NCBI RefSeq assembly: GCF_027460065.1
Contig: NZ_JAPYZZ010000007.1
Coordinates: forward strand, 186,001-250,000
Length of the DNA stretch: 64,000 bases
Direction: 5' to 3'
Source of the DNA: Martinezella rhizogenes
GTDB taxonomy: Bacteria; Pseudomonadota; Alphaproteobacteria; Rhizobiales; Rhizobiaceae
The position numbers and the translations under genes are program-made. The notes beneath the pieces were generated by a model. That model was not told the origin of the DNA. It did no database searches and saw only the letters and a list, made by a program, of their open reading frames with translations. Positions 1 to 11,129 of the stretch are shown here, piece by piece (position 1 is the stretch's first letter; each line of letters opens with the position of its first letter).

Positions 1-951
1 CTTCACCAGCATGATGAGACCTGAGATGATGTTAAGCGCCGCCACCAGCACGATGAGGGTGAGGATCATGAACATCACGTTTCTTTCCACCTGCAGGGCG
101 GAGAAGAAGGTCTGGTTCCGCTGTCTCCAATCGGTGATATAGACCTGCCGTTCGGCGGCCTGTTCCACCAGCGGCCGGATGCCATCGACATCATCAGGCC
201 GGCTGACGTAAAGCTCGATCGACTGCACGATGCCATCGGCATTGAAATAAAGCTGGGCTTCGGACAGCGGCATGTAGATCATGGACGCGTCATATTCCGA
301 CATGCCGATCTCGAAGACACCTGAGATCTTGTAGGATTTGACGCGCGGATTGACGCCCATCGGCGTCACGTCGCCTTCCGGGGAAATCAGCGTGATATCG
401 TCGCCGGCTGTCACGCCCAGCTGGGCGGCGAGCCGTGAACCGACGAGAACGCCATCACCCGCCATGAAGCCGACGAGGTCGCCGGTCTTGATGTTGGTCG
501 CGACTTCCTTGACCTTGTCGATATCTTCCTGGCGCACGCCGCGCACCAGCGCGCCGGAGCCCGCGCCGCCGCGGCCGGAGGCAAGCGTCTGGCCCTCCAC
601 CAGCGGCAACGCCATGGTGACGCCGGGAACAGCGGCGAATTTCTTCGCCAGCTCATCGTAATTGTTGAAGGGCTGGTCGATCGGCTGCACGATCATATGG
701 CCGTTAATGCCGAGAATGCGGGAAATCAATTCGGTGCGGAAACCATTCATGACGGCCATGACGATGATCAGCGTCGCCACACCGAGCATGATGCCGACGA
801 AAGAAAAACCGGCGATGACGGAAATGAACGCTTCCTTGCGCCGCGACCGCAGATAGCGCCATGCCACCATGCGTTCAAATGCGGAAAAAGGCCGGGCGGT
901 CCTTTCCCGGGCGGAAGGAGCCGCACCCTTGTCAGCATCGGCTTTTGCCAT
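1..951 (-). CDS. Lipoprotein-releasing system permease LolC/LolE (3' part cut by window edge)
   Basis: Inner-membrane permease of the LolCDE ABC transporter, which detaches outer-membrane lipoproteins from the inner membrane and hands them to LolA. About 317 residues are visible. A short cytoplasmic N-terminus ends in ERMVAWRYLRSRRKE, then comes TM1 (FISVIAGFSFVGIMLGVATL), the large periplasmic MacB_PCD-type domain, and the start of the FtsX-type TM2 (ALNIISGLIM) at the window edge. The ATG at 951 has GGGAGA upstream. It follows proS in the same direction, the usual rhizobial order, with lolD expected beyond the edge. LolC and LolE cannot be told apart here, since many alphaproteobacteria have one permease type. 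Confidence 0.88.
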   Translation of the reverse strand, partial: MAKADADKGAAPSARERTARPFSAFERMVAWRYLRSRRKEAFISVIAGFSFVGIMLGVATLIIVMAVMNGFRTELISRILGINGHMIVQPIDQPFNNYDELAKKFAAVPGVTMALPLVEGQTLASGRGGAGSGALVRGVRQEDIDKVKEVATNIKTGDLVGFMAGDGVLVGSRLAAQLGVTAGDDITLISPEGDVTPMGVNPRVKSYKISGVFEIGMSEYDASMIYMPLSEAQLYFNADGIVQSIELYVSRPDDVDGIRPLVEQAAERQVYITDWRQRNQTFFSALQVERNVMFMILTLIVLVAALNIISGLIMLVK

Positions 952-1078
952 GTCGTCTCCCTGATCTCAATTTGCAGGATCGGCCTTTTCCAAAGATCGG
1001 TCCCAATCGTAGCGACGCCTGCGCCATAAAACCGGAGCGGTCTTCGCATGAAGGCCGCTCCCATCTTTCCCTTTGCGC

Positions 1079-2401
1079 TCAGCCAAGCGCCTTGTTCATT
1101 GCCGCCTCGATTGTGACGGTTTCACGTTCACCGGTCTTGCGATCCTTCACTTCCACTTCGCCGTTCGCAACGGAACGCGGGCCGACGATGATCTGCACCG
1201 GCACACCGATCAGATCGGCTGTGGCGAATTTCTGGCCTGCACGATCGTCCGTATCGTCATAGAGAACATCCTTGCCGGCGTTGGAGAGCTGGTAATACAG
1301 CTTCTCACAAGCCGCATCGCAGGCCGCATCGCCAGCCTTCATGTTGATGATCACGACATCGAAAGGAGCGACTGAGGCCGGCCAGATGATTCCGTTCTCA
1401 TCATGCGATGCTTCAATGATGGCGGGAACAAGGCGTGTCGGCCCAATGCCATAGGAACCCATGTGGACAGGGTGTTCCTTGCCATCCTTGCCCTGCACTT
1501 TCGCGCCCATCGGCTCGGAATATTTGGTGCCGAAATAGAAGATGTGGCCAACCTCGATGCCGCGCGCGGAAAGGCGCTCGCCTTCGGGAATGGCGTCGTA
1601 GGCGGGTTCGTCATGCATTTCTGACGTCGCGGCGTAATCGGCCGTCCACTCGTCGAACACGCTCTGCAGCGCCGCGACATCGTCGAAATCGGTGCTTTCG
1701 GCCGGAATGGCGCGGTCAAGGAAGCTCTTGTGGCAGAAGACTTCGGATTCGCCGGTATCGGCCAGAATGATGAATTCATGGCTGTGGTTGCCGCCGATCG
1801 GGCCGGTATCGGCGCGCATCGGAATGGCGCGCAGGCCAAGACGCTCGAAGGTACGCAAATAGGCCACGAACATCTTATTATAGGAATGAATCGCGTCTTC
1901 CTTGGTCAGGTCGAAGGAATAGGCGTCCTTCATCAGAAACTCGCGCGAGCGCATGGTGCCGAAACGGGGACGCACCTCGTCGCGGAACTTCAGCTGGATG
2001 TGATAGAGGTTCAGCGGCAGGTTCTTGTAGGACTTCACATAGGAACGGAAGATGTCGGTGATCATCTCCTCATTGGTGGGGCCGTAGAGCATCTGGCGGT
2101 CCTGGCGGTCCTTGATGCGCAGCATTTCCTTGCCGTAGTCATCGTAACGACCGCTTTCCTGCCAGAGTTCGGCCGTCTGCAGCGTCGGCATCAGAAGCTC
2201 GATGGCGCCGGCCCGGTTCTGCTCCTCACGGATGATCTTGTTGACCTTGTCCAGCACGCGCTTGCCAAGCGGCAGCCAGGAATAGATGCCAGCCGATTGC
2301 TGCCGGATCATGCCGGCGCGCAGCATGAGGCGGTGAGAAACAATCTCGGCTTCCTTGGGGTTTTCCTTAAGGATGGGCAGGAAATAACGGCTAAGACGCA
2401 T
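1079..2401 (-). CDS. proS: Proline--tRNA ligase (ProRS)
   Basis: Class II aminoacyl-tRNA synthetase that charges tRNA-Pro. The product is 440 residues, the short alphaproteobacterial (mitochondrial-like) form without the large editing insertion. Motif 1 region is [16 protein letters not shown], motif 2 is [18 protein letters not shown], motif 3 is [17 protein letters not shown], followed by the anticodon-binding domain ([10 protein letters not shown] to IIVGPR). The frame is open 44 codons further upstream, but the ATG at 2401 (MRLSRYFLP) has GGAAG before it and matches family length, so I chose it. It lies between DUF1467 and lolC/E, but 666 bases separate it from the DUF1467 stop, so it probably has its own promoter. 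Confidence 0.96.
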   Translation of the reverse strand: MRLSRYFLPILKENPKEAEIVSHRLMLRAGMIRQQSAGIYSWLPLGKRVLDKVNKIIREEQNRAGAIELLMPTLQTAELWQESGRYDDYGKEMLRIKDRQDRQMLYGPTNEEMITDIFRSYVKSYKNLPLNLYHIQLKFRDEVRPRFGTMRSREFLMKDAYSFDLTKEDAIHSYNKMFVAYLRTFERLGLRAIPMRADTGPIGGNHSHEFIILADTGESEVFCHKSFLDRAIPAESTDFDDVAALQSVFDEWTADYAATSEMHDEPAYDAIPEGERLSARGIEVGHIFYFGTKYSEPMGAKVQGKDGKEHPVHMGSYGIGPTRLVPAIIEASHDENGIIWPASVAPFDVVIINMKAGDAACDAACEKLYYQLSNAGKDVLYDDTDDRAGQKFATADLIGVPVQIIVGPRSVANGEVEVKDRKTGERETVTIEAAMNKALG

Positions 2402-2734
2402 GACGGCTTCCATTGATACGGACGATAGCGACCAAAGGCGCGGGAATCGCCCCGAATAGAGGGATATTGGCGCCGGATATAGCCGTTTCCCGCCAAGAAG
2501 AAAACCCGGCATGAAAAGAGTGATAAAGGCCATTTCAAGGTATTTTCGCGATAGCTAATTCGCGTCAAAACGCTTTGGCCGGAATAATATTCTTGATTGG
2601 GTGCGACATAATGCACCACAGAGAATTTTTTGCCGACTGTAACAAATATGCAAAAAATGAGATGACAAGCATGGGGGTTTGGGCTAGCTTTAGCTTACAA
2701 AAGAGGCAGGAAGTTTAAATTCTTGTCATTTTCG

Positions 2735-2845
2735 CGGTCAGTCTTGGGAGGATCAGATCTTAGGCGCGCTCGTCGCTGCCCCGGCAACGGTTACAGATCA
2801 CGCGAAAACTGAAAAACAAGGCTGAAATGCCTTGTTTTTTTTTGC
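2735..2845 (+). ncRNA. Candidate trans-acting small RNA between proS and DUF1467 genes
   Basis: The stretch between the divergently read edge of proS and the DUF1467 stop has no convincing gene but ends in a strong intrinsic terminator (2814-2843) reading rightwards. No plus-strand protein gene lies upstream that it could serve. A purine-rich GGGAGGA and internal complementarity precede it. From memory, Sinorhizobium meliloti has the alpha-r9 (Smr9C) small RNA between a DUF1467 gene and proS, and this is the same place. The 5' end is a guess. Confidence 0.45.
2814..2843 (+). terminator. Rho-independent terminator of the candidate small RNA
   Basis: A 9-bp stem (AAACAAGGC with GCCTTGTTT), a 6-base loop and a run of nine T on the plus strand. 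Confidence 0.8.
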
Positions 2846-3067
2846 TTTTACGCACGGCCCCTGCTCCCTGCCATTATTCCGGTAAGAATACGGCGATGAA
2901 TCACGCAAGCGGCCACGTTGCTGCTGTGTGCACGATAGATATGACATCCATATGACATGGCCTCAGCCAGGTTTGCCGGAAATTGCCACATGCATGGGCA
3001 GAGACTTCGGGTTGCTGTGAGGCTGAGTGCGCAGATGCAGGCGGGGCCGACATCGTTAGCGCTTTTG

Positions 3068-3337
3068 TCAGTCGAAAACCGGGATAATTCGCGGCAGGTC
3101 ATCAAGGCTGAAGCCGAACCACCAGGTTGCGCCGTACCAAAGCCCACAGATCAGCGCCGAGATCAGGGTCGTCCACAGAACGATCCGCCCGCCCTTGAAT
3201 GTGGTTGGCGCGCTGGCGACTGTGCCCAGTGCCACATCACCTTCCTCGTCCTGAGTGCGCAGGCCGATCGGAAGCACGATGAAAAGCACCGTCCACCAGA
3301 CGATGAAATAAACGGCGAAGACCGAAAGAAGCGGCAT
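3068..3337 (-). CDS. DUF1467 family small inner-membrane protein
   Basis: An 89-residue protein with two predicted membrane helices (about residues 3-24 and 53-76). Between them is a short polar stretch with PIGLRTQDEEGDV, which is the conserved DUF1467 signature. The family is nearly restricted to alphaproteobacteria and its biochemical role is unknown. The start at 3337 has a textbook AGGAGG six bases upstream, which rules out the longer frame. It lies between rnj and proS, the usual neighbourhood. Confidence 0.85.
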   Translation of the reverse strand: MPLLSVFAVYFIVWWTVLFIVLPIGLRTQDEEGDVALGTVASAPTTFKGGRIVLWTTLISALICGLWYGATWWFGFSLDDLPRIIPVFD

Positions 3338-3432
3338 GTGATCCTCCTGCACAATGCGTCCTTGTAACGTATTCATCGGCGAACCGGAATCAATTCTCGG
3401 CAAGAAGTGCAAAAAGCCACAAAGAAACAAAG

Positions 3433-3458
3433 AGGGCCGCACTTTTCGGCACGGCCCC
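3433..3458 (-). terminator. Terminator downstream of rnj
   Basis: An imperfect GC-rich hairpin (GGGGCCG with CGGCCC) followed on the minus strand by TCTTTGTTTCTTTG. It lies 55 bases past the rnj stop and would separate rnj from the DUF1467 gene. Confidence 0.6.
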
Positions 3459-3513
3459 TTGATTCAAGGAAACGGCGAAGGAGGATGCGTAGCTCCCACC
3501 CTTACCTCCCGGT

Positions 3514-5181
3514 TCAAACCTTCGTTACGAAAACCGTCACGATCGGCTTCTTGCCCCAGCTCTGGTTGGCGGCTGCGCGCACAGCGCGGCGCACCGCTTC
3601 ACGCAGCAGTTCCAGATCCTTACGGCGCGCGCGCGGAATGCTTTCGACGGCGCCGAGCACGGCGTCATAAAGCGTGTCCTCCATCGCCTCGTCCTCGTCA
3701 TCGAATTCCGGCAGGCCGAAAGGCACGACATCGGGATCGCCGAGGAAGTCGTAACGGCTGTCCAGCACGACATTGACGGCGACATGGCCGGCAAAGGAGA
3801 GCTTGCGGCGATTGCCGATGCCCATCTCGTCCATGTCACCGACGAGATTGCCATCCTTGAAGACGCGGCCATGCGGCACGTCATCGATAACCTCGGCCGG
3901 GCCTGGAGCAAGGCGCAGAACATTGCCGTTGCGCACCTTCGGCACCTGGGAAATACCTGCCTGCTCGGCCAGCTCCTTCTGCGCCACCAGATGCGCCGCT
4001 TCGCCATGAACAGGCACGACGATCTGCGGCTTCGTCCACTCGTACATCCGCAGAAGCTCGTTGCGGCGCGGATGGCCGGATACATGCACCAGAGCTTCAT
4101 TGTCGGTCACGATATGAACGCCCTGTTCGATCAGGCCGTTCTTGATCTCGATGATCGCCTTTTCGTTTCCGGGAATGGCACGCGAGGAAAAGACGACGGT
4201 ATCTCCCGAAGCGAGCGCCACATTGCGCATCTCGTCGCGGGAAAGCTTGGCGAGCGCTGCGCGCGGTTCGCCCTGCGAACCGGTCAGGATCAGCACCACG
4301 CGGTCGCGCGGAATATAACCATATTCGTCTTCGGCGAGGAACGGCTTGATGCCTTCCATGATGCCGAGATCCTGCGAGACATTCACGACCCGCTTCAGCG
4401 AGGAGCCGAGCAGCAAAACCTCGCGGCCGGCCGCTTCCGCCGCCTGCGCAATCGAGCGGATGCGCCCGACATTGGAGGAGAAGGTGGTGACCGCCACGCG
4501 GCCTTCGGCACTTTCGATGATCTGGCGCAGGCCTTCAGAAACCTCATGTTCGGAGGGCGACACGCCGTCGCGCAGCGAGTTAGTGCTGTCGCACATCAGC
4601 GCCAGCACGCCCTCTTCACCGATGGCGCGGAAACGCGCCTCATCCGTCAACGGCCCAAGCGACGGGGCCTCGTCGATCTTCCAGTCGCCGGTATGTATGA
4701 CATTGCCGAGTGGCGTCCGAATGACCAGCGACATCGGCTCCGGAATAGAGTGGTTGACGCCAACAGCTTCGATTTCGAACGGACCGACATTGATGCGGTC
4801 GCCGGCCTTGAAGATCGTCACCGGAATTTCGGCACGGGTGCCCTCATAGGCGCGCTTGGCTTCCAGCATGCCGGCCGTGAAAGGCGAGGCATAGACCGGC
4901 ACATTGAGGCCGGGCCAGAGATCGTTCAGCGCACCATAATGGTCCTCATGGGCGTGGGTGATGATGATGCCCTTGAGGTTCTTCTTCTGCTCGGCGATAT
5001 AACTGATATCAGGCAGCACCAGATCGACGCCCGGCAGGTCGGGGCCGGCGAAGGTCACGCCGCAATCCACCATGATCCATTCGCGCTTGCTTGCCGGCCC
5101 ATAGCCGTAAAGCGCCAGATTCATGCCGATTTCACCCACGCCGCCAAGCGGCACAAAGACCAGTTCGTCCTGTTTAGCCAT
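3514..5181 (-). CDS. rnj: Ribonuclease J
   Basis: Metallo-beta-lactamase/beta-CASP ribonuclease (555 residues) with 5'-exonuclease and endonuclease activity in RNA processing and turnover. It supplies a 5'-3' route alongside RNase E in alphaproteobacteria. The zinc motif THAHEDHYGAL is near residue 77, with further metal ligands in HTGDWK and the CDSTNS stretch. The beta-CASP part contains LTGSQGEPRAAL and SSRAIPGNE, and HVSGHPRRNE and PVHGEAAHL follow. The ATG at 5181 gives MAKQDELVFVPLGG, the usual family start; 44 extra upstream codons are not conserved-looking. It follows birA in the rhizobial order nuoN-birA-rnj. Confidence 0.96.
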   Translation of the reverse strand: MAKQDELVFVPLGGVGEIGMNLALYGYGPASKREWIMVDCGVTFAGPDLPGVDLVLPDISYIAEQKKNLKGIIITHAHEDHYGALNDLWPGLNVPVYASPFTAGMLEAKRAYEGTRAEIPVTIFKAGDRINVGPFEIEAVGVNHSIPEPMSLVIRTPLGNVIHTGDWKIDEAPSLGPLTDEARFRAIGEEGVLALMCDSTNSLRDGVSPSEHEVSEGLRQIIESAEGRVAVTTFSSNVGRIRSIAQAAEAAGREVLLLGSSLKRVVNVSQDLGIMEGIKPFLAEDEYGYIPRDRVVLILTGSQGEPRAALAKLSRDEMRNVALASGDTVVFSSRAIPGNEKAIIEIKNGLIEQGVHIVTDNEALVHVSGHPRRNELLRMYEWTKPQIVVPVHGEAAHLVAQKELAEQAGISQVPKVRNGNVLRLAPGPAEVIDDVPHGRVFKDGNLVGDMDEMGIGNRRKLSFAGHVAVNVVLDSRYDFLGDPDVVPFGLPEFDDEDEAMEDTLYDAVLGAVESIPRARRKDLELLREAVRRAVRAAANQSWGKKPIVTVFVTKV

Positions 5182-5385
5182 TGTTTTTCTTATCCATTCA
5201 CGAAAGCGCTCAGGCGTCGGCAATTTGCCGCGCCCGCCGCCTCTATCCAGCATCGGACCTGTTGAACCATCTGATCGACCGGGCCGATGCGGAACCGGTT
5301 TGTCACCCTGCATTTCATGAGCCGCAGGAAAGCTCCAACCTAAGGGATCCGGTTCGGCGCGGGTTCCTGGGCCGCACCGTTCACC

Positions 5386-6126
5386 TCATCCGAAAAACAC
5401 GTCGCCGGCGGCGATGGAGCGCCTTGCGCCCTCGTCTTCATCCAGCAGCAGATAACCATTATCATCAATCCCGACAAAACGCCCGCCAATCGAACGGTCC
5501 GGGAAATTGACGGTGATATGTTCGCCAATCCCGCAGGCAGCGGCCCGCCAGCCGGCTATTACGCCGGCAACACCCCTGCCCTCGTCCCAGTCCCGCAGCA
5601 CATCAGCCGTCGCGCGGAAGAGATGGGCGAAGAGCTCGTCGGGCGAGCAGGACGCACCATGTTCGGAGAGCATGGTGACGGGATAAAGCGGATTGTCGGG
5701 CTTATGGGCGATGTTGATGCCGATGCCGATGACGATGGCGCGCCGACCGTGGGGCAGCAACTCCGCTTCCATCAGAATACCGCAGGTCTTGCGACGACCG
5801 ATCAGCACGTCATTCGGCCATTTGATCTCAAGCGCTTCACCACCCGTCGGCAGCACCGCACGAATGGCGCGATAGACAGCGAGCGCAAAAGCGAGCGGCA
5901 GGGAGCCGATGCGCTCCATCGGCGCGGGATCGATCAGAAGAAGCGAGGCGTAGAGATTGCCGGGTTCAGAAACCCAGGGCCGGCCGCGACGGCCGCGACC
6001 GCCGGTCTGGCGGATGGCGGTAACCCACAGGTTGCCGCCATCACCCGCCCGTGCCCGGGCGAAACATTCCAGATTGGTCGATGGCGTCTCCGCCATCGCT
6101 TCGTGCCGGAAATCATCAATGGACAT
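5386..6126 (-). CDS. birA: Biotin--[acetyl-CoA-carboxylase] ligase (BirA)
   Basis: Transfers biotin via biotinyl-AMP to the carrier lysine of acetyl-CoA carboxylase and other carboxylases. The 246-residue product has the BPL/LplA catalytic domain: STNLE near the start, the adenylate loop TGGRGRRGRPW, KWPNDVLIG with the substrate lysine, GIGINI, then an SH3-like C-terminal domain. It has no N-terminal helix-turn-helix, so it should be an enzyme only, not a repressor. The frame is open to a TTG at 6156 that overlaps the nuoN stop. I prefer the ATG at 6126, but translational coupling from the TTG is possible. Confidence 0.93.
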   Translation of the reverse strand: MSIDDFRHEAMAETPSTNLECFARARAGDGGNLWVTAIRQTGGRGRRGRPWVSEPGNLYASLLLIDPAPMERIGSLPLAFALAVYRAIRAVLPTGGEALEIKWPNDVLIGRRKTCGILMEAELLPHGRRAIVIGIGINIAHKPDNPLYPVTMLSEHGASCSPDELFAHLFRATADVLRDWDEGRGVAGVIAGWRAAACGIGEHITVNFPDRSIGGRFVGIDDNGYLLLDEDEGARRSIAAGDVFFG

Positions 6127-6152
6127 CCGACCCGTATGCTTGTCTGTGCTGC

Positions 6153-7595
6153 TCAAAAGAAAGTCTTCGCCGCAGCGGTTACCGCGTTGCCGAGCGCACC
6201 GCCAAAGACGATGAAGGCGACAACGAACAGGGCCGAAAGCGCATAAACGACTTTCAGTTCGCCGGCCGGACGTTCGAACTTGTCCTTGGCCTCATCGAAC
6301 CACATGACCTTGACGACGCGAATATAATAATAAGCGCCGACAACCGAACCGATCACACCGATGATGGCGAGCGGATAAAGCTTTGCTTCAATGGCGGCGA
6401 GGAAGACATAATACTTGCCGAAGAAGCCGGCGAGCGGCGGAATACCGGCAAGCGAGAACATCAGGATCGTCAGCACAACCGCCATGAAGGGGTTGGAGGA
6501 CGAAAGACCGGCGAGATCCTCGACAGTCTCGACATTGCCGATTTCCTTGCGGCGCATGGAGAGAATGCAGGCGAAGGTGCCGAGCGTCATGACCATATAG
6601 ATGGTCATGTAGAGGATGACGCCCGAAATGCCAGCCTGCGTGCCGGCGGCAAGACCGACCAGCGCATAACCCATGTGACCGATGGAGGAATAGGCCATCA
6701 GGCGCTTGATGTTCTTCTGGCCGATTGCGGCAAAGGAGCCGAGCAGCATGGAGGCGATGGAGATGAAGACGACGATCTGCTGCCAGTCTGCGAAGACCGG
6801 CTGGAACGCTTCAACGACGATGCGCACGAGGATCGCCATGGCGCCGATCTTCGGTGCAGCCGACAGGAAGGCCGTAACCGGGGTCGGCGCGCCTTCATAA
6901 ACATCAGGTGTCCACATGTGAAACGGCACGGCGGAAATCTTGAATGCGAGACCGGCGAGAACGAAGACCAGACCGAAGACGAGGCCGAGCGAGCGGGTTT
7001 CCGATGCCAGAACCTGGGCGATTTCGGCAAAGCCGGTGTTGCCGGTGAAGCCGTAGACCAGCGACATGCCGTAAAGCAGCATGCCGGAGGAGAGCGCGCC
7101 GAGAACGAAGTACTTCAGGCCCGCTTCCGTGGAGCGCAGGCTTTCGCGGTTGATGGCGCAGACGACGTAGAGCGCCAGCGACTGCAGTTCCAGCGCCATA
7201 TAGAGCGAGATCATGTTGTTGGCCGAGATCATCAGCAGGATGCCCAGCGTCGCGAGCACCAGCAGCACCGGATATTCGAAGCGGCCGATCGGCTCGAAGC
7301 GGCCCTGTCCGACGGCAAGGATCATGGCGGTGATGGAGCCGATCAGCGCCAGCACCTTCATGAAGTTACCGAAGGCATCGGCGATGTAGACACCGCCGAA
7401 GGCAACGCCCGATGCGGGGGCGAAAATGATCCAGAGACCGACGACGAGCAGGAGGGCAACGGCGAGGCCGGTTACCGTCGTTGTCGACTTGTCGCCCGAG
7501 AAGACGCCAATCATGAGCAGCGCCAGCGCGCCGACCGCAAGGATCAGCTCGGGCGTCGCGATGTGCAGACTGGCAAAAAGGATTTCAGCGGTCAT
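6153..7595 (-). CDS. nuoN: NADH-quinone oxidoreductase subunit N
   Basis: Antiporter-like membrane subunit of complex I, one of the three Mrp-type proton channels. The product is 480 residues with about 14 membrane helices. The conserved core is [24 protein letters not shown], with the essential lysine in the preceding helix and another in [17 protein letters not shown]. The start is the ATG at 7595 with AGGA ten bases upstream; a TTG lies two codons earlier. It is the last nuo gene, and its stop overlaps the possible TTG start of birA, so birA is probably on the same transcript. Confidence 0.97.
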   Translation of the reverse strand: MTAEILFASLHIATPELILAVGALALLMIGVFSGDKSTTTVTGLAVALLLVVGLWIIFAPASGVAFGGVYIADAFGNFMKVLALIGSITAMILAVGQGRFEPIGRFEYPVLLVLATLGILLMISANNMISLYMALELQSLALYVVCAINRESLRSTEAGLKYFVLGALSSGMLLYGMSLVYGFTGNTGFAEIAQVLASETRSLGLVFGLVFVLAGLAFKISAVPFHMWTPDVYEGAPTPVTAFLSAAPKIGAMAILVRIVVEAFQPVFADWQQIVVFISIASMLLGSFAAIGQKNIKRLMAYSSIGHMGYALVGLAAGTQAGISGVILYMTIYMVMTLGTFACILSMRRKEIGNVETVEDLAGLSSSNPFMAVVLTILMFSLAGIPPLAGFFGKYYVFLAAIEAKLYPLAIIGVIGSVVGAYYYIRVVKVMWFDEAKDKFERPAGELKVVYALSALFVVAFIVFGGALGNAVTAAAKTFF

Positions 7596-7613
7596 GTCCA
7601 ACGGGTCCTGTCG

Positions 7614-9125
7614 TCAATTCATAGAGAGCGCAACATTTTGCGCCGCCTGCAATGCAGCCGAATAGTTGTTTACCAGAAGATCGACCGATGCGGCTGTCGC
7701 ATCGAACACCGGCGCCGGATAGACACCAAAGAAGATCGTCAGCGCAACCAGCGGATAAAGGATGACCTTTTCGCGGGTTGACAGATCGAGCATCGATTTC
7801 AGGCTTTCCTTCTCGAGCGCGCCGAAGATCACGCGGCGGTAAAGCCACAGCGCATAGGCGGCCGAGAGGATGACGCCGGTTGCCGCAAACAGTGCGACCA
7901 GCGTGTTGGCGCGGAAGACGCCGATCAGCGTCAGGAATTCACCGACGAAGCCTGACGTGCCGGGCAGACCGACATTGGCCATGGTGAAGATCATGAAGGC
8001 GACGGCATATTTCGGCATATTGTTGACTAGGCCGCCATAGGCCGCGATTTCGCGGGTATGGAGACGGTCATAGACAACGCCGACGCAGAGGAAGAGCGCG
8101 CCAGACACGATGCCGTGCGACAGCATCTGGAAGATCGCGCCCTGCACGCCCTGCACATTGGCGGCGAAAATGCCCATGGTCACGTAACCCATGTGGGCGA
8201 CGGATGAATAGGCGATCAGCTTCTTGATGTCGTCCTGCATCATCGCCACCAGCGAGGTGTAGATGATGGCAAGAACCGACAGCGTGAAGACGAAGGGTGC
8301 GAAATAGTCAGACGCCAGCGGGAACATCGACAGCGAGAAGCGGATGAAACCGTAACCGCCGAGCTTAAGCATGACGCCGGCAAGAATGACGGAGCCAGCG
8401 GTCGGCGCCTGAACGTGGGCGTCCGGCAGCCAGGTATGCACCGGCCACATCGGCATCTTCACCGAGAAGGCGGCAAAACAGGCAAGCCAGAGCCAGGTCT
8501 GCATGCCGGCCGGGAAGCCGTATTTCAGCAGTTCGGTCATGTCGGTCGTACCGGACTGCCAGTACATCGCCATGATGGCGAGCATGGTCAGAACCGAGCC
8601 GAGCAGCGTGTAGAGGAAGAACTTGTAGGAGGCGTAAACGCGATCCTTGCCACCCCAGACGCCGATGATGATGAACATCGGGATCAGCGTCGCTTCGAAG
8701 AAGACGTAGAAGAGAACGGTATCCAGCGCCACGAAAACGCCGATCATGACGACTTCCAGCAGCAGGAAGGCGATCATGTATTCCTTGATGCGCTTCTCGA
8801 TCGAATCCCAGCTTGCCAGCACGCAGAAAGGCATGAGGAAAGTGGTGAGGATGACGAACAGCATGGAGATGCCGTCGACGCCGAGATGATAGGCGGCGAT
8901 GTTGCCGAACCATTGATGCTTCTCGACCATCTGGAAACCGGGGTTCGAATTGTCGAAACCGATCCAGACGAACAGCGACACGATAAACGTGAAGACGGTC
9001 GTCAGCAGCGAGACGTTGAGAATGTTGCGGCGACCATAAGGGCCGTTCTCATTTGTCAGAAGCAGGAGCACCACGCCGACGAGCGGCAGAAAGGTGACCG
9101 TTGAAAGAATGGGCCAATCGGTCAT
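7614..9125 (-). CDS. nuoM: NADH-quinone oxidoreductase subunit M
   Basis: Antiporter-like subunit of the complex I membrane arm, 503 residues with about 14 membrane helices. Family signatures include [18 protein letters not shown] (with the channel glutamate), [21 protein letters not shown] with the conserved lysine, and [15 protein letters not shown]. Its ATG shares one base with the nuoL stop (TGATG), so the two are translationally coupled. An 18-base gap leads to nuoN. Confidence 0.97.
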   Translation of the reverse strand: MTDWPILSTVTFLPLVGVVLLLLTNENGPYGRRNILNVSLLTTVFTFIVSLFVWIGFDNSNPGFQMVEKHQWFGNIAAYHLGVDGISMLFVILTTFLMPFCVLASWDSIEKRIKEYMIAFLLLEVVMIGVFVALDTVLFYVFFEATLIPMFIIIGVWGGKDRVYASYKFFLYTLLGSVLTMLAIMAMYWQSGTTDMTELLKYGFPAGMQTWLWLACFAAFSVKMPMWPVHTWLPDAHVQAPTAGSVILAGVMLKLGGYGFIRFSLSMFPLASDYFAPFVFTLSVLAIIYTSLVAMMQDDIKKLIAYSSVAHMGYVTMGIFAANVQGVQGAIFQMLSHGIVSGALFLCVGVVYDRLHTREIAAYGGLVNNMPKYAVAFMIFTMANVGLPGTSGFVGEFLTLIGVFRANTLVALFAATGVILSAAYALWLYRRVIFGALEKESLKSMLDLSTREKVILYPLVALTIFFGVYPAPVFDATAASVDLLVNNYSAALQAAQNVALSMN

Positions 9126-11122
9126 CAGAGGGCACTCCCGAGCATCATCCAGGTGACAAGCGCCGCGATGCCGATCAGCATCGCAAAGGCATAATGATAG
9201 AGGTAACCGGATTGCAGGCGGACCATGCGGTTGGTCACGTCAACCACACGCGCTGCAATGCCGTTCGGTCCATAATGGTCGATGACGGCGACGTCACCCT
9301 TCTTCCACAGGAAGCGACCAAGCGCCTTTGCGGAACGCACGAAGAGGAAATCGTAGAGTTCATCGAAGTACCACTTGTTCAGAAGGAACTGGTAGAGGCC
9401 GCGATGGGTCGCTGCCAGACGCTTCGGCGTATCCGGCGACTTGATGTACATGTACCAGGCGGTCACGAAACCAAGCGCCATGGCGAAGAACGGGCTCCAC
9501 TTGACCCACAGCGGCACGTGGTGGAATTCCTCAAGGATTTCATTTTCCGGAAGCGTAAAGAGAGCGCCCTTCCAGAATTCGGCATATTCCTCACCGAAGA
9601 AATGACCTTCGAACAGGACACCGGCGAAGATCGCGCCAACCGTCAGGATGAAAAGCGGGATCAGCATGACCATCGGCGATTCATGCACATGGTGCATGAC
9701 GTCGGCGGAAGCGCGCGGCTTACCGAAGAACGTCATGAAAGCCAGACGCCAGGAATAGAAGCTGGTGAACAGCGCGGCGATGACCAGGAGCGTGAAGGCG
9801 AAACCGGACAGAACCGAATGGGACGCGTAAGCGGATTCGATGATGACGTCCTTCGAGAAGAAGCCGGCAAAACCGATCATCGTGCCCGGGATACCAACGC
9901 CGGTCAGCGCCAGCGTGCCAACGGTCATGGTCCAGAAGGTGATGGGGATATGCTTGCGCAGGCCACCCATGTAACGCATGTCCTGCTCGCCATCGACGGC
10001 ATGGATGACCGAGCCGGCGCATAGGAACAGCAGGGCCTTGAAGAAGGCGTGCGTGAACAGGTGGAACACCGCCGCGCCATAAGCGCCGACGCCGAGCGCC
10101 ACGAACATGTAGCCGAGCTGCGAGCAGGTCGAATAGGCGATAACACGCTTGATGTCGTTCTGCACGAGGCCGACGGTTGCCGCGAAGAAGGCGGTGATCG
10201 CGCCGATCAGCGTCACGACGGTGAGCGCATCATGCGACAGTTCAAACAGCGGCGACATGCGGGCGACGAGGAAGACACCGGCGGTAACCATGGTTGCGGC
10301 GTGAATGAGGGCCGAAACCGGCGTCGGGCCTTCCATCGCGTCCGGCAGCCAGGTGTGCAGCAGGAACTGCGCCGACTTACCCATGGCGCCCATGAAGAGC
10401 AGCAGGCAGACACCCGTCATCGCATTGGCCTTGTCCAGATGCATACCGAACAGGTTGATGACCGTGTCAGTGGAAGCAGCGCCTTCAGCCGGCAGATAGG
10501 TCGCAGCGGCGGCGAAGATCGTTTCGAAATTGATCGAGCCGAACAGCACGAACACGCCGCCAATGCCGAGGATGAAGCCGAAGTCACCGACGCGGTTGAC
10601 GATGAAGGCTTTCATCGCAGCGGCCGATGCGGACGGCTTCTTGAACCAGAAGCCGATCAACAGATAGGACGCCAGACCCACGCCTTCCCAGCCGAAGAAC
10701 ATCTGCAGCAGATTGTCGGAAGTCACCAGCATCAGCATGGCGAAGGTGAAGAGCGACAGATAGGCAAAGAAGCGCGGACGATGCGGATCGTGGTGCATGT
10801 ATCCGATCGAATAAAGGTGCACGAGCGTCGAGACCGTGTTGACCACGACGAACATGACGGCCGTCAGCGTATCGATGCGGAAAGCCCATTCGACGTCAAT
10901 GCCGCCGGACTGGATCCAGCGCAGAACAGTAACCTTGATCACCTCGCCCGGCTCACCATGGGCGAGCGCCACGGTGAAGAAGACGATCCACGACAGTATG
11001 GCGACCACGATCATCAGACCGGTGGTGACATATTCCGACGCCTTGGCGCCGATCGAGCGGCCGAACAGGCCGGCGATCAGGAAGCCGATCAGTGGAAGAA
11101 AGACGATAGCCTTGTAGATCAT
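9125..11122 (-). CDS. nuoL: NADH-quinone oxidoreductase subunit L
   Basis: Largest antiporter-like subunit of complex I, at the distal end of the membrane arm, with the long lateral helix that lies along NuoM and NuoN. The product is 665 residues, the normal rhizobial length. Recognisable motifs are [55 protein letters not shown] and [15 protein letters not shown]. The C-terminal part holds the amphipathic helix and the last TM anchor. The start at 11122 is seven bases from the nuoK stop. Confidence 0.97.
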   Translation of the reverse strand: MIYKAIVFLPLIGFLIAGLFGRSIGAKASEYVTTGLMIVVAILSWIVFFTVALAHGEPGEVIKVTVLRWIQSGGIDVEWAFRIDTLTAVMFVVVNTVSTLVHLYSIGYMHHDPHRPRFFAYLSLFTFAMLMLVTSDNLLQMFFGWEGVGLASYLLIGFWFKKPSASAAAMKAFIVNRVGDFGFILGIGGVFVLFGSINFETIFAAAATYLPAEGAASTDTVINLFGMHLDKANAMTGVCLLLFMGAMGKSAQFLLHTWLPDAMEGPTPVSALIHAATMVTAGVFLVARMSPLFELSHDALTVVTLIGAITAFFAATVGLVQNDIKRVIAYSTCSQLGYMFVALGVGAYGAAVFHLFTHAFFKALLFLCAGSVIHAVDGEQDMRYMGGLRKHIPITFWTMTVGTLALTGVGIPGTMIGFAGFFSKDVIIESAYASHSVLSGFAFTLLVIAALFTSFYSWRLAFMTFFGKPRASADVMHHVHESPMVMLIPLFILTVGAIFAGVLFEGHFFGEEYAEFWKGALFTLPENEILEEFHHVPLWVKWSPFFAMALGFVTAWYMYIKSPDTPKRLAATHRGLYQFLLNKWYFDELYDFLFVRSAKALGRFLWKKGDVAVIDHYGPNGIAARVVDVTNRMVRLQSGYLYHYAFAMLIGIAALVTWMMLGSAL

Positions 11123-11129
11123 AGCCTTA

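Noticed and set aside
3784-5265. Long open frame on the plus strand opposite rnj (493 codons)
   Set aside because: Antisense shadow of RNase J caused by high GC at codon position three; no domain or ribosome site.
6051-7781. Plus-strand frame of 576 codons opposite nuoN
   Set aside because: Shadow rich in His/Asp/Arg/Glu, the reverse complement of a membrane-protein gene.
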